Shown here piece by piece: positions 9,421 through 18,810 of a DNA stretch of 64,000 bases. The stretch is taken from assembly GCA_021324445.1 (NCBI GenBank), contig JAJPJC010000374.1:1-64000 (forward strand), written 5' to 3'. Position numbers and translations under genes: made by a program. Position 1 is the first letter of the stretch. Each line of letters starts with the position of its first letter. A model generated the notes under the pieces. The model was not told where the DNA came from. It made no database searches and saw only the letters and a program-made list of their open reading frames with translations. This stretch comes from Isosphaeraceae bacterium. Lineage in GTDB: Bacteria > Planctomycetota > Planctomycetia > Isosphaerales > Isosphaeraceae.

Positions 9421-11061
9421 TCAGCGGAGGGCCTCGGCGACGATCTTCTGGGCCTCGGCGACGATCGCGTCGAGGTGGGCCTGGCCGCGGAAGCTCTCGG
9501 CGTAGATCTTGTAGATGTCCTCGGTGCCGGAGGGCCGCGCCGCGAACCAGCCGCTGCCGGCGACGACCTTGAGCCCCCCGATGGGGGCGTTGTTGCCGGG
9601 TGCGCGGGTCAGCTTGGCGAGGATCGGCTCGCCGCCCAGGTCGGATGCGCGGACATCCGAGGGTTCCAGTTTCGCCAGGCGGGCCTTCTCTTCCAGGGTC
9701 GCCGGGGCGTCGATCCGGGTGTAGAAGGGCGTGCCATACTGCGCGGTCAGCTCGCGGTAGTGGTCGCCCGGGTCCTTGCCCGTGCGGGCGAGGATCTCGG
9801 CGGCGAGCAGGTCCAGGATCGGCCCGTCCTTGTCGGTCGTCCAGACGGTGCCGTCGCGACGCAGGAAGCTGGCGCCGGCGCTCTCCTCGCCGCCGAAGCA
9901 GACGGAGCCGTCGAGCAGGCCGGGGGCGAACCACTTGAAGCCGACCGGGACCTCGGAGAGCGTCCGCCCCAGGCCCGCGACGACACGATCGATCAGGCTG
10001 CTGCTGACCAGCGTCTTGCCGACCTTGACCTGCTTCGACCAGTCAACCCGGTGGGTGAGCAAGTATCGGATCGCGACGGCGAGGTAATGGTTGGGGTTCA
10101 TCAGCCCCAGGGAGCGGGTGACGATCCCATGGCGGTCGGAGTCCGGGTCGTTGCCGAAGGCCAGGTCGAAGCGGTCCCTGAGCCGCACCAGGCTGGCCAT
10201 GGCGTAGGGGCTGGAGCAGTCCATGCGGATCTGGCCGTCGTGGTCGAGCGTCATGAACCGGAAGGTCGGGTCGACGGCCGGATTGGTCACGGTGATGTCC
10301 AGGCCGTAGGTGTCGGCGATCGGCTGCCAGTAGTGCCCGGCCGCACCGCCCAGCGGGTCGACGCCCAGCTTGAGTCCCGCCGAGCGGATCGCCTCCATGT
10401 CGAGGACGCTCGCCAGGTCGTCGACATAGGGCTGAACGAAATCGACCGCGCGCGTCGTGTCGGCCTGGATCGCCTGGGTGAACGGCACGCGCCGGACTTC
10501 GGTTGTGCCGGCTCGCAGCAGGGCGTTGGCCCGGTCCTGGATCCAGGAGGTCACCTCGGTGTCGGCGGGTCCGCCGTTGGGAGGGTTGTACTTGAAGCCG
10601 CCGTCGGCGGGCGGGTTGTGCGACGGCGTGATCACGATCCCGTCGCCCAGGTGCTCGGAACGGCCGCGGTTGTGGACCAGGATGGCATGCGAGATGACCG
10701 GCGTCGGTGTGACGCCGTCATCGCGCTGGAGGATCGTCACGACCCCCTCGGCGGCGAGCACCTCCAGTGCCGTCCGCTGGGCCGGCCCGGACAGGGCGTG
10801 GGTGTCCTTGCCCAGGAACAGCGGGCCGTCGATCCCTTGCTCTCGGCGGTAGTCGCAGATCGCCCGGGTGATTGCCAGGATGTGCGCCTCGGTGAACGTG
10901 TTGTCCAGCGGTGTGCCCCGGTGCCCGCTGGTGCCGAAGGCGACGCGCTGGCGCGGGTCGCCCGGATCGGGCCGATTCTCGTGGTAGGCCCGCTCCAGGG
11001 CGGGCACATCAATCAACACGCTCGCCGGAGCCGGTTGACCTGCCAGGGGATGGATTGTCAT
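9421..11061 (-). CDS. pgm: phosphoglucomutase, alpha-D-glucose-phosphate specific
   Basis: A 546-aa cytoplasmic enzyme of the alpha-D-phosphohexomutase family that converts glucose-1-phosphate to glucose-6-phosphate. Domain order is normal: the catalytic phosphoserine loop FGTSGHRGT near residue 45, the Mg-binding loop [10 protein letters not shown], the sugar-recognition loop [10 protein letters not shown] and the C-terminal phosphate loop [11 protein letters not shown]. Length matches the E. coli Pgm type. It starts about 100 nt downstream of the glgP stop and precedes pgi, so the order follows the pathway glycogen to G1P to G6P to F6P. Co-transcription is inferred from orientation and spacing. 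Confidence 0.96.
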   Translation of the reverse strand: MTIHPLAGQPAPASVLIDVPALERAYHENRPDPGDPRQRVAFGTSGHRGTPLDNTFTEAHILAITRAICDYRREQGIDGPLFLGKDTHALSGPAQRTALEVLAAEGVVTILQRDDGVTPTPVISHAILVHNRGRSEHLGDGIVITPSHNPPADGGFKYNPPNGGPADTEVTSWIQDRANALLRAGTTEVRRVPFTQAIQADTTRAVDFVQPYVDDLASVLDMEAIRSAGLKLGVDPLGGAAGHYWQPIADTYGLDITVTNPAVDPTFRFMTLDHDGQIRMDCSSPYAMASLVRLRDRFDLAFGNDPDSDRHGIVTRSLGLMNPNHYLAVAIRYLLTHRVDWSKQVKVGKTLVSSSLIDRVVAGLGRTLSEVPVGFKWFAPGLLDGSVCFGGEESAGASFLRRDGTVWTTDKDGPILDLLAAEILARTGKDPGDHYRELTAQYGTPFYTRIDAPATLEEKARLAKLEPSDVRASDLGGEPILAKLTRAPGNNAPIGGLKVVAGSGWFAARPSGTEDIYKIYAESFRGQAHLDAIVAEAQKIVAEALR

Positions 11062-11159
11062 CGGTATGCCCCGTCGTGTGCTCCGTCCGCACGGTCAGAC
11101 TCTTCGGTGCTCACAGTGCACACTACAACGCCCGTGCCGACATCTCAAGCGGATCGGCC

Positions 11160-13700
11160 TCATCGAGCGAGCTCCCGCTCTCGAGGGGTCGCCGTTCCCA
11201 TTCCGTCATGCTGGACGGAGGGGGCGTGCGAATCCACCGGGCACGGCTGGGCACCCCAGATGTCGCGGGCATACTCGGCGATCGTGCGGTCGCTGGAGAA
11301 CTTGCCCGAACACCCGACATTGAGGATCGCCCGGCGCGCCCAGGCGTCGGGCTGGAGGTAGAGCGCGCCGACCTGCTCCTGGGTCGCGACGTACGAGGCG
11401 AGGTCGGCCAGGTGCATGAAGCGGTCGCCCTGAGTCACGAGCGTATCCCAGATCGGGGCGAAGATCCCCGGCTCCTTGGGGCTGAAGGTATTCGCGGCGA
11501 TCAGGTCGAGCGCGCGGTGGGTCTCGGGCTCGTGGTCGTAGTGCCAGCGGGGGTTGTACCAGCCCCGGCTCCCCGCGACCTGGTCGGCGGTCAGGCCAAA
11601 GAGGAACAGGTTCGACTCGCCGGCCTCCTGGGCCATCTCGATGGTCGCACCGTCGCGGGTGGCGACGGTCAACGCGCCGTTCATCATGAACTTCATGTTG
11701 CTGGTGCCGCTGGCCTCGAACCCGGCCGTGGAGATCTGCTCGGAGACGTCGCTGGCGGGAATCAACCGTTCGGCCAGGGTCACGTCGTACTCGGGGAGGA
11801 ACAAGACCTTCAATTTCCCTCGGGCCACCGGATCCGCGTCAATCACGGCGGCGACGCTGTTGATCAACTTGATGATCAGCTTCGCCAGGGTATAGGCCGG
11901 CGCCGCCTTGCCGGCGAAGAAGAAGGTCCGCGGCGGCACGTCGAGCCGCGGGTTGTCGCGCAGCCGGCTGTACAGGATGAGGATGTGCAGGATATTGAGC
12001 AATTGCCGCTTGTACTCATGGATCCGCTTGATCTGGCTGTCGAAGATCGTCTGCGGGTCGATCACCTGCCCGGTGCCGGAGTTGAGCCAGGCGGCGAAGC
12101 GGTTCTTGGCCGCGAGCTTGGCCTGGCGGAATCGCTCGCGGAACGCGGAGTCCTCGGCCAGCGGGACGAGCTGGCGGAGCTGGGCCAGGTCGGTGATCCA
12201 GCCGGGTCCGATCGCGTCGGTGATCAGCTCGGCGAGGTCGGGGTTGGCCAGCAGGAGCCAGCGGCGGGGCGTCACCCCGTTGGTCTTGTTGTGGAACCGC
12301 TCGGGGAACAGCTCGGCCAGGTCGGCGACGACCGTGGTCCGCAGCAGTCGCGAGTGGATCTCGGCCACGCCGTTGGTGCTGTGGGACCCCACGATCGCCA
12401 GGTTGGCCATCCGGATCCGCTTCTGGGGCCCCTCGGCGAAGAGGCTGACGCGTTGCACACGGCCTTCGTCGCCCGGATACCGCGCGCGGACGTCGTCCAG
12501 GAACCGGCGGTTGATCTCGTAGATGATCTCGAGATGCCGGGGAATGAACACCTCGAAGAGCCGGACGGACCAGGTCTCCAGGGCTTCGGGCAGGAGCGTG
12601 TGGTTGGTGTAGGCCAGGGTGCGCCGGGTCAGGTCCCAGGCCTCGTCCCAGCCCAGCCGCGCGTCATCGAGCAGGATCCGCATCAGCTCGGCGACGGCCA
12701 GCGCCGGGTGGGTGTCGTTGAGCTGGATGGCGACCTTCTCGGGCAGCGCGGGCCAGTCGTTGCCCCGGCGCCGGAACCGCGCGAGGATGTCGGCCAGCGA
12801 GCACGCGACCAGGAAATACTCCTGGACGAAGCGGAGATTCCGGCCGCGGGGGGTGGAGTCGTCGGGGTAGAGGACGCGTGTCAGCACCTCGGCGGCGACC
12901 TTCTCATGGACGGCATCGAAGAAGTCACCGCGGCTGAACTCCAGGAAGTTGAAGTCCTCATGCGCGGCGGCGCCCCAGAGCCGGAGGGTATTGATGGTCT
13001 GGCCCCCGTAGCCGGCGACCGGCCGGTCATAGGGGATGCCGCGCAAGACGGTCGGGACATTCGGCGCGACGGTGAGCTGGCCTTCCTTCAACTGGAAGGC
13101 ACAGTTGACCCGGGCCTGCACGGCCTCGAAGGGGCGGACGACCTCCCAGGGGTCGGGATTGGTCAGCCAGTTGTCCGGGTGCTCGACCTGCCAGCCGTCC
13201 TGGATCTCCTGGCGGAACATGCCGTATTCATAGCGGAGCCCGTAGCCGATGGCCGGGATCTGGAGCGTCGCCATCGAGTCGAGGAAGCAGGCGGCCAGCC
13301 GGCCGAGACCGCCGTTGCCCAGCCCGGCGTCGGGCTCTTCCTCCGCGAGCCAGCGCCAGAACTGCCCGACATCCGAGGCCAGCTCTTCGCGGACGTAATC
13401 CTCGATCTGAAGATTGGTGATGGTGTTGGCCAGGGTCCGGCCGATGAGGAACTCCATCGAGAGGTAGTACACTTGCTTGGGGTTCTTGCGGTCGTAGGTC
13501 TGCCGGGTGAGCAGCCAGCGTTGCGCCAGCAGGTCGCGGACCGCCCAGGCCAGGGCCTCGAACCGCTGGCGCGGGCTCGCCTCTTCCGCGGCGATGATGT
13601 GGTCGAAGATCAGCCGGCGGTCGTACAGGTCGGGATCGGTGAGGCGGAGCGGGCCGCACTGGTACCGCTCCAGGGCCTCGAGCGTCTTGGGCATGGCCAT
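11160..13700 (-). CDS. glgP: glycogen (alpha-glucan) phosphorylase
   Basis: An 846-aa PLP-dependent GT35 enzyme that releases glucose-1-phosphate from alpha-1,4-glucans. The PLP-lysine motif EASGTSNMKFMMNG lies near residue 670 (Lys about K670). Other family blocks are present, including the N-terminal YYLSMEFLIGRTL, GNGGLGRLAACF, and NGVTPRRWL in the middle. Length is normal. Two starts are possible, ATG at 13700 or two codons later; GGAG about 12 nt upstream favours the first. The leader contains an unusual GGAAT pentanucleotide repeat. It is followed by pgm and pgi in the same orientation. Confidence 0.95.
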   Translation of the reverse strand: MAMPKTLEALERYQCGPLRLTDPDLYDRRLIFDHIIAAEEASPRQRFEALAWAVRDLLAQRWLLTRQTYDRKNPKQVYYLSMEFLIGRTLANTITNLQIEDYVREELASDVGQFWRWLAEEEPDAGLGNGGLGRLAACFLDSMATLQIPAIGYGLRYEYGMFRQEIQDGWQVEHPDNWLTNPDPWEVVRPFEAVQARVNCAFQLKEGQLTVAPNVPTVLRGIPYDRPVAGYGGQTINTLRLWGAAAHEDFNFLEFSRGDFFDAVHEKVAAEVLTRVLYPDDSTPRGRNLRFVQEYFLVACSLADILARFRRRGNDWPALPEKVAIQLNDTHPALAVAELMRILLDDARLGWDEAWDLTRRTLAYTNHTLLPEALETWSVRLFEVFIPRHLEIIYEINRRFLDDVRARYPGDEGRVQRVSLFAEGPQKRIRMANLAIVGSHSTNGVAEIHSRLLRTTVVADLAELFPERFHNKTNGVTPRRWLLLANPDLAELITDAIGPGWITDLAQLRQLVPLAEDSAFRERFRQAKLAAKNRFAAWLNSGTGQVIDPQTIFDSQIKRIHEYKRQLLNILHILILYSRLRDNPRLDVPPRTFFFAGKAAPAYTLAKLIIKLINSVAAVIDADPVARGKLKVLFLPEYDVTLAERLIPASDVSEQISTAGFEASGTSNMKFMMNGALTVATRDGATIEMAQEAGESNLFLFGLTADQVAGSRGWYNPRWHYDHEPETHRALDLIAANTFSPKEPGIFAPIWDTLVTQGDRFMHLADLASYVATQEQVGALYLQPDAWARRAILNVGCSGKFSSDRTIAEYARDIWGAQPCPVDSHAPSVQHDGMGTATPRERELAR

Positions 13701-13718
13701 GCCGGTGGCTCCAGGGAC

Positions 13719-13751
13719 GGGATGGAATGGGATGGAATGGAATGGAATGGA
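13719..13751. repeat. GGAAT/GGGAT pentanucleotide repeat in the glgP leader
   Basis: Six to seven consecutive 5-mers (GGATG GAATG GGATG GAATG GAATG GAATG) lie 19-51 nt upstream of the glgP start, between it and the histidine phosphatase stop at 13777. A tract like this can slip during replication and change the spacing to a promoter or ribosome-binding site. Confidence 0.7.
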
Positions 13752-13776
13752 CTCGCGTGGTCTCGGCTCGTTGCGG

Positions 13777-14373
13777 TCACGGCTGGACGTGGCGGTCGTC
13801 GTTCCAGAGGCGGAGGACCGGCTCGCCGCGGGAATGCTCGTAACCCAGTAGACTGAGCGACGCCGTACTCAGGAGCAAGAGCCTGCCGTCCGAAGGCGGC
13901 AACCCCAGCCATCGGGCGCCGAGCACGCGGAAGAAGTGGCTGTGACCGAAGAGGAGGGTTCGACCCTCGACCGGCCGCAACCGCGCGATCACGCGATCGG
14001 CCCGAGCGCCGACCGCCTCGACCGACTCGCCCCCCGGGCACCCGTCCCGGAAGAGGAACCAGTCCGGGCGCTCCTGGCGGATCTCGGCCGTCGTCCGGCC
14101 CTCGTACCGGCCATAGTCCCATTCCATCAGCTCGGGATCAACCGTGGCGCGATCGCCGAACCTGGCCAGCTCGCACGTCCGCCGCGCGCGCTGCATGGGG
14201 CTGACCAGGACCTGGGTGAAGGTCAGGCCGTGCAGCCGTTGCCCCAGGCTCCGGGCGTTGCGCTCACCGCGTTCCGTCAGCGGGATATCGGTCCGTCCCG
14301 TGTGCTGGTGCGAGATCGTCCAGGCCGTCTCGCCGTGCCGCGCCAGGTAGACCTCCGGCAGTGATTCGGACAT
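13777..14373 (-). CDS. histidine phosphatase (phosphoglycerate mutase-like) family protein
   Basis: A 198-aa enzyme of the histidine phosphatase superfamily. The N-terminal motif YLARHGETAW supplies the catalytic RHG histidine, the acid/base Glu sits in MEWDYGRYEG, and FGHSHFFRVL carries the second histidine. The start at 14373 (MSESLPEV) is preceded by GGAGGAG a few bases upstream. Upstream in-frame sequence is only 27-bp repeat and is not coding. It is the first gene of the leftward run leading to glgP, pgm and pgi, so a role in sugar-phosphate turnover is plausible. Members act on many substrates and the actual one is not readable here. Confidence 0.88.
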   Translation of the reverse strand: MSESLPEVYLARHGETAWTISHQHTGRTDIPLTERGERNARSLGQRLHGLTFTQVLVSPMQRARRTCELARFGDRATVDPELMEWDYGRYEGRTTAEIRQERPDWFLFRDGCPGGESVEAVGARADRVIARLRPVEGRTLLFGHSHFFRVLGARWLGLPPSDGRLLLLSTASLSLLGYEHSRGEPVLRLWNDDRHVQP

Positions 14374-14439
14374 CTTCTCCTCCCCGATTCCCACTCGGTG
14401 ATTCGGCTCGTTCCCAACCGCGCTCCCATGGTGCCGCCT

Positions 14440-14520
14440 GGGTTCGTTTCGTCGGTTTTCCCCGCTGGGTTCGTTTCGTCGGTTTTCCCCGCTGGGTTCG
14501 TTTCGTCGGTTTTCCCCGCC
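14440..14520. repeat. three tandem 27-bp repeats carrying a GAAACGAACCCAG core
   Basis: Three head-to-tail copies (14440-14466, 14467-14493, 14494-14520) are identical except for the last base. On the minus strand each unit contains GACGAAACGAACCC. A diverged fourth copy lies near 14580. The same core recurs near 32510 and 32605, so the motif is dispersed. There are no spacers, so this is not a CRISPR array. Confidence 0.85.
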
Positions 14521-14877
14521 GGCCCTTTTCCTTGGTCGCTTCAGCAGACGAAGAATAATTTGCCCATAATGCCCAAGTTTGGGTTCGTTCGACGGGTTTT
14601 CTGCTCGGATCCCACTCGCGATGGACTCGTCCTGGCTGGAGCAGGCGAGGACCGTGACTCCGAGCCGCCGCGCGGCGCGCGGCATGGCCTTGAGAGAGTA
14701 TAGGGCATCGCAAGGTCCGCGACATCTCCGCACCCAACGGCGGCGACCAGCGGCCGGACGCTCAGTTGCCGCACCTGGAGCTCCTCGTCCAGCCGGGCCC
14801 GGTCTAGTGCCGCGGTCTGCCGCAGCCGTGCCCGCACCGCGATGACCCCGGCAGGGAAGCACCTGCTACGAGGCCGA

Positions 14878-14928
14878 AGCGCCCGCGAGTGAATTCCGGT
14901 GCGGGCCAGCCACTGACTCGCGGGCGCT
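14878..14928. repeat. 13-bp perfect inverted repeat in a divergent intergenic region
   Basis: AGCGCCCGCGAGT (14878-14890) pairs perfectly with ACTCGCGGGCGCT (14916-14928) across a 25-nt loop. It lies between two divergently transcribed genes, so it is unlikely to be a simple terminator. It may be a protein-binding palindrome, a structured RNA, or the end of a small mobile element. Confidence 0.6.
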
Positions 14929-15064
14929 GCGGGCTTGGATGAGGACCGGCTTCCGTGCCGGGGTAATAAGAATCTACGAAGTCGCCCAGGGGAGGGCGGG
15001 TCTGTACGATCGGTCGAACCTGGCGATGCACCGCGAAGGGGATCGAACCTTTCAGGCTCCCGGC

Positions 15065-15107
15065 TTGCCGACCGCATTCGGGATCGTGTAATATTGGCTG
15101 TCAATAT
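15065..15107 (+). promoter_or_regulatory. candidate promoter overlapping a palindromic PadR operator
   Basis: TTGCCG (15065-15070) and TAATAT (15089-15094) are spaced 18 nt apart as possible -35 and -10 boxes. The -10 overlaps a palindrome ATATTG-gctgt-CAATAT (15091-15107). It ends 14 nt before the GTG start of padR. PadR regulators commonly repress their own operon by binding a palindrome over the promoter, so this is the natural operator candidate for the efflux operon. Confidence 0.5.
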
Positions 15108-15121
15108 CGGAGTCCAAGGGC

Positions 15122-15508
15122 GTGGGCGAGTTGTTGATCAAGATGTTCTTCGGCGGCTTCGTGCGGATGCACGTGCTCTACCACGCCGTCAAGGAGCCGG
15201 TCTTCGGGGTGGAGATGATGGAGGAGCTGGCCCGCCACGGTTACGACGTGGGTCCCGGGACGCTCTATCCGATCCTCCACCAGCTCGAAGAGGCGGGCTA
15301 CCTCCGCGTGCACACCGAAGTCGTGGCCGGCAAGCAGCGCAAGTATTATCGCGCAACGCCCGAGGGGGGGAGGGCCTTGGAGGACGCCAAGGCGAAGCTG
15401 CGGGAGCTGGTGAAGGAAGTGCTCCAGGATGATCCCCCGAGCCCCTCGATCCGCTCGAAAGGGCGATCCCCGGGTCCGACTCCCTCGCCTGAACGGACCG
15501 AGCCATGA
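15122..15508 (+). CDS. PadR-family transcriptional regulator
   Basis: A 128-aa winged-helix regulator. The core [35 protein letters not shown] is split here for length: [10 protein letters not shown] then [18 protein letters not shown], followed by the wing [13 protein letters not shown]. PadR proteins usually repress adjacent transport genes and are released by a small phenolic or drug-like ligand. The start is a GTG at 15122. The gene overlaps the RND pump start by 4 nt (ATGA), so they are translationally coupled. The C-terminal 25 residues are a Pro/Ser-rich tail. Confidence 0.9.
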   Translation: MGELLIKMFFGGFVRMHVLYHAVKEPVFGVEMMEELARHGYDVGPGTLYPILHQLEEAGYLRVHTEVVAGKQRKYYRATPEGGRALEDAKAKLRELVKEVLQDDPPSPSIRSKGRSPGPTPSPERTEP

Positions 15509-18500
15509 ACCCGATCGTCTTCGCCCTGCGACGGCCGCTGACCGTGATGGTGCTGGTCGTCGCCGTCGCGCTGGGCAGCCTCCTGGCTCTGACCCGGATG
15601 TCGATCGACATTTTCCCCAACCTCAATCTGCCCGTGGTCTACGTCTGCCAGCCGTATGGCGGCATGGACCCGGCGCAGATGGAGGGGCTGCTCACCAACT
15701 ACTACGAATATCACTTCCTCTACATCAACGGCATCCACCACGTCGAGAGCCGCAACATCCAGGGCATGGCCCTGATGAAGCTCTCCTTCCACCCGGGCAC
15801 CAACATGGCCCAGGCCATGGCCGAGGTCATCGGCTACGTGACCCGGTCGCGGGCCTTCATGCCGCCGGGGACCGTCTCGCCGTTTGTCACCCGGTTTGAT
15901 GCCGGCAGCGTCCCGGTGGGCTACCTGGTGCTCTCCAGCGAAACCCGGTCGATCGGCGAGATTCAGGACCAGGCGCTGTTCAAGGTCCGGCCGATGTTCG
16001 CCTCGCTGCCCGGCGTCTCGGCGCCGCCGCCGTTCGGCGGCAACCAGCGGACCGTCGTCGTGCGGGTCGATCCCGACCGGCTCCGCTCCTACCAGATGTC
16101 GCCCGACGAGGTGGTCGCCGCGCTGACGGCGGGCAACACGATCAGCCCGTCGGGCACGGTGCGCATCGGCAAGATGATGCCCATCGTGCCGATCAACTCC
16201 CTGGCCCGGCAGGTCCAGGAGCTGGAGACGATCCCGATCCGGCCCGGCCAGAACCCCACGGTCTACCTCCGCGACGTGGCGACCGTCCAGGACGCCAGCG
16301 ACATCCCCACCGGGTATGCGCTGGTCAACGGCCGCCGCGCCGTGTACATCCTGGTCACCAAGCGGGCCGACGCCTCCACGCTCTCCGTGGTTCACAACGT
16401 CAAGGCGGCCCTGCCCAGCATGCAGGCCGTCCTGCCCGATGAGATCAAAGTCAGCTTCGAGTTCGACCAGTCGCCCACCGTGACCAATGCGGTCCAGAGC
16501 CTGGCGACCGAGGGCGCCCTGGGCGCCGTCCTGACCGGGCTGATGGTGCTGCTCTTCCTGCGCGACTGGCGGAGCGTGATCGTCGTCGTGCTGAATATCC
16601 CGTTCGCCCTCTGCGGCGCGCTGGTGGCCCTCTGGCTCACCGGCCAGACGATCAACTTGATGACCCTGGGCGGCCTGGCGCTGGCCATCGGCATCCTGGT
16701 CGACGAATCGACGGTCGAGGTCGAGAACATCCATCACCAGATGGAGGGCACCCGCTCGGTGGCCCGCGCCGTGCGGCGGGGCAACCAGCAGACGGCGGTC
16801 CCGCGGCTGCTGGCGATGCTCTGCGTGCTGGCGGTCTTCATCCCGTCGTTCTTCATGCAGGGCGCGGCGCAGGCGCTGTTCGTCCCGCTCTCGCTGGCCG
16901 TCGGGTTCGCGATGGTGGCCTCGTATCTCCTGTCGAGCACGTTCGTGCCGGTCCTCTCGACCTGGCTGCTGAGGCACCATCATCACCGCCGGGCTCACGA
17001 GGTGGGGCGTCGCTCCCTCCTCGAGCGAGGCCGCGACGCCTACGGCCGGGCCATCGGTGGCGTCGTTCGCTGGCGGTGGGTCGTGGTGCCCGCGTACCTC
17101 GCCGGCACGATCGCGGTGATCGTGCTGGTGGGCCGGTCGCTCGGCCTGGAAATCTTCCCCAAGGTCGACGCCGGACGGTTCCAGCTGCGGATGCGGGCGC
17201 CCGACGGGACCCGGTATGAGGAGACCGAGCGGCTGGCCATTGCGGCGCTGGAGACGATCGCCACGGAGGTCGGACGCGACAACGTGGCGATCTCGGTCGG
17301 CTATGTGGGGCTGATCCCGTCGAGCTACCCCATCAACGCGATCTACCAGTGGACCGGCGGGCCCGAGGAGGCGATCCTCCGCGTCGCCATGAAGGAGGGG
17401 GCGAAGGTCGATATCGAACGGCTCAAGGAGCGGCTGCGCGAGGAGCTGGCGGCCCAGCTGCCGGGCGTGCGGCTGTCGTTCGAGCCGGCTGATCTCGTCA
17501 GCGAGGTCATGAGCTTCGGCTCGCCCACGCCGGTCGATGTCGCGGTCACCGGGCCGAACCTCGCCGACGACCGCGCTTTCGCCGAGAAGCTCCGCAAGGA
17601 GCTGGGCGAGATCCCCTCGCTGCGCGACCTTCAGTATGGCCTGTCGCTGGACTATCCGACGATCCGCATCGAGCTGGACCGCGAGCGCGCGGGCTTGAGC
17701 GGCGTGACCGCCGCGGATGTGGCGCGCTCGGTCGTGGCGGCCACCTCCTCCAGCCGCTTCGTGGTCCCCAACTACTGGCCCGACCCCAAGACCGGCATCG
17801 GTTACCAGGTGCAGGTCGAGATCCCCTACCAGATCATGGACTCGATCGAGACCATCGAGACCGTGCCGGTCCAGAGGCCCGGGTTGGACCGGCAGGTGCT
17901 GCTCCGCGACGTGGCGCAAGTGCGCCCGGGGACGATGCCGGGGGAGTACGACCGCTACAACATGAAGCGGTCGGTGAGCCTGACGGCCAACATCGCCGGC
18001 GAGGACCTGGGGCGGGTCGCCCGCCGCGTCGAGCAGGCAATTCAACGGGCGGGCGAGCCGCCCAAGGGGGCGATCGTGGACGTGCGGGGGCAGATCCGGC
18101 CGCTGGAGGAGATTCTCCAGGGCCTGGGCCTCGGCCTGGGCATGTCGATCGTCGTCATCCTGCTGCTGCTGACGGCGAACTTCCAGTCGGTCCAGCTCGC
18201 GCTGGTGGTCGTCTCGACCACGCCCGCGGTGGTCGCCGGCGTGGTGCTCATGCTGTGGCTGACCGGGACCACGGTCAACCTCCAGTCGTTCATGGGCTCG
18301 ATCATGGCCATCGGCGTGGCGGTGGCCAACGCGATCCTGCTGGTCACCTTCGCCGAGGGGCATCGCCGCGAGGAGAACGCGGCGGCCGGCCCGGCCGCGG
18401 TCGCGGGCGCCCAGGGCAGGCTGCGGCCGATTCTCATGACCAGTTGTGCCATGATCGCGGGCATGGTGCCGATGTCCCTGGGTCTGACCGAAGGGGGCGA

Positions 18501-18789
18501 ACAGACCGCCCCGCTGGCCCGGGCGGTCATCGGCGGCCTGGTGGCCGCGACGCTCGCGACTCTGACCGTCCTGCCGACCGTCTTCGCGCTGGTCCAGGGC
18601 CAGGCCGGCCGCGAGTCGGCCTCGCTGGACCCCGACGATCCCGCCAGCCCGCACTACCACGAAGAGGAAGAGGAAGCGCAGAAGCTGGCCCCTCCGTCCA
18701 TCAATGGCGAACCGCAAGTCGTCTCTTCCCAGGTCTCCCCCGGCGGGCCGGGGCCGCCGTCCGATCCCGGAGCTGAACCGAGTCGCTGA
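15505..18789 (+). CDS. RND-family efflux pump (AcrB/MdtB-like inner-membrane subunit)
   Basis: A 1094-aa proton-driven RND permease. It has the usual two halves, each a porter domain plus a TM bundle, with TM1 at [19 protein letters not shown]. The TM4 acidic pair appears as [11 protein letters not shown], where AcrB has DD, so the second Asp is Glu. The second half has the conserved LRPILMTS. A Pro/Glu-rich tail of about 55 residues starting HYHEEEEE extends past the normal end. It overlaps padR by 4 nt and is followed by its adaptor and outer-membrane partner, making a complete tripartite pump operon. The substrate is unknown; PadR control suggests an organic toxicant. Confidence 0.92.
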   Translation: MNPIVFALRRPLTVMVLVVAVALGSLLALTRMSIDIFPNLNLPVVYVCQPYGGMDPAQMEGLLTNYYEYHFLYINGIHHVESRNIQGMALMKLSFHPGTNMAQAMAEVIGYVTRSRAFMPPGTVSPFVTRFDAGSVPVGYLVLSSETRSIGEIQDQALFKVRPMFASLPGVSAPPPFGGNQRTVVVRVDPDRLRSYQMSPDEVVAALTAGNTISPSGTVRIGKMMPIVPINSLARQVQELETIPIRPGQNPTVYLRDVATVQDASDIPTGYALVNGRRAVYILVTKRADASTLSVVHNVKAALPSMQAVLPDEIKVSFEFDQSPTVTNAVQSLATEGALGAVLTGLMVLLFLRDWRSVIVVVLNIPFALCGALVALWLTGQTINLMTLGGLALAIGILVDESTVEVENIHHQMEGTRSVARAVRRGNQQTAVPRLLAMLCVLAVFIPSFFMQGAAQALFVPLSLAVGFAMVASYLLSSTFVPVLSTWLLRHHHHRRAHEVGRRSLLERGRDAYGRAIGGVVRWRWVVVPAYLAGTIAVIVLVGRSLGLEIFPKVDAGRFQLRMRAPDGTRYEETERLAIAALETIATEVGRDNVAISVGYVGLIPSSYPINAIYQWTGGPEEAILRVAMKEGAKVDIERLKERLREELAAQLPGVRLSFEPADLVSEVMSFGSPTPVDVAVTGPNLADDRAFAEKLRKELGEIPSLRDLQYGLSLDYPTIRIELDRERAGLSGVTAADVARSVVAATSSSRFVVPNYWPDPKTGIGYQVQVEIPYQIMDSIETIETVPVQRPGLDRQVLLRDVAQVRPGTMPGEYDRYNMKRSVSLTANIAGEDLGRVARRVEQAIQRAGEPPKGAIVDVRGQIRPLEEILQGLGLGLGMSIVVILLLLTANFQSVQLALVVVSTTPAVVAGVVLMLWLTGTTVNLQSFMGSIMAIGVAVANAILLVTFAEGHRREENAAAGPAAVAGAQGRLRPILMTSCAMIAGMVPMSLGLTEGGEQTAPLARAVIGGLVAATLATLTVLPTVFALVQGQAGRESASLDPDDPASPHYHEEEEEAQKLAPPSINGEPQVVSSQVSPGGPGPPSDPGAEPSR

Positions 18790-18810
18790 CCGCTCGCAGG
18801 AACCCATGCC

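Larger units (their letters stand above)
14374..15121. other. 748-bp divergent intergenic region
   Basis: This lies between the leftward histidine phosphatase and the rightward PadR gene. It holds the 27-bp tandem repeats, a long hairpin and the PadR promoter/operator. I see no protein-coding gene: the frames across it are low-complexity Arg/Pro-rich and follow the repeats. Confidence 0.6.

Noticed and set aside
7795-13856. Long antisense frames of about 1188 and 981 codons opposite pgi, pgm and glgP.
   Set aside because: They are shadow frames of well-supported genes on the other strand, with repetitive Gly/Asp/Val/Glu sequence.
14440-14520. Three direct repeats that could suggest a CRISPR array.
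   Set aside because: The units are head to tail with no spacers, and no cas genes are present.
15030-15060. A T-arm-like segment (AAAGG-TTCGATC-CCCTT on the minus strand) suggesting a tRNA.
   Set aside because: The T-stem has a mismatch and no acceptor, anticodon arm or D-arm fits around it.
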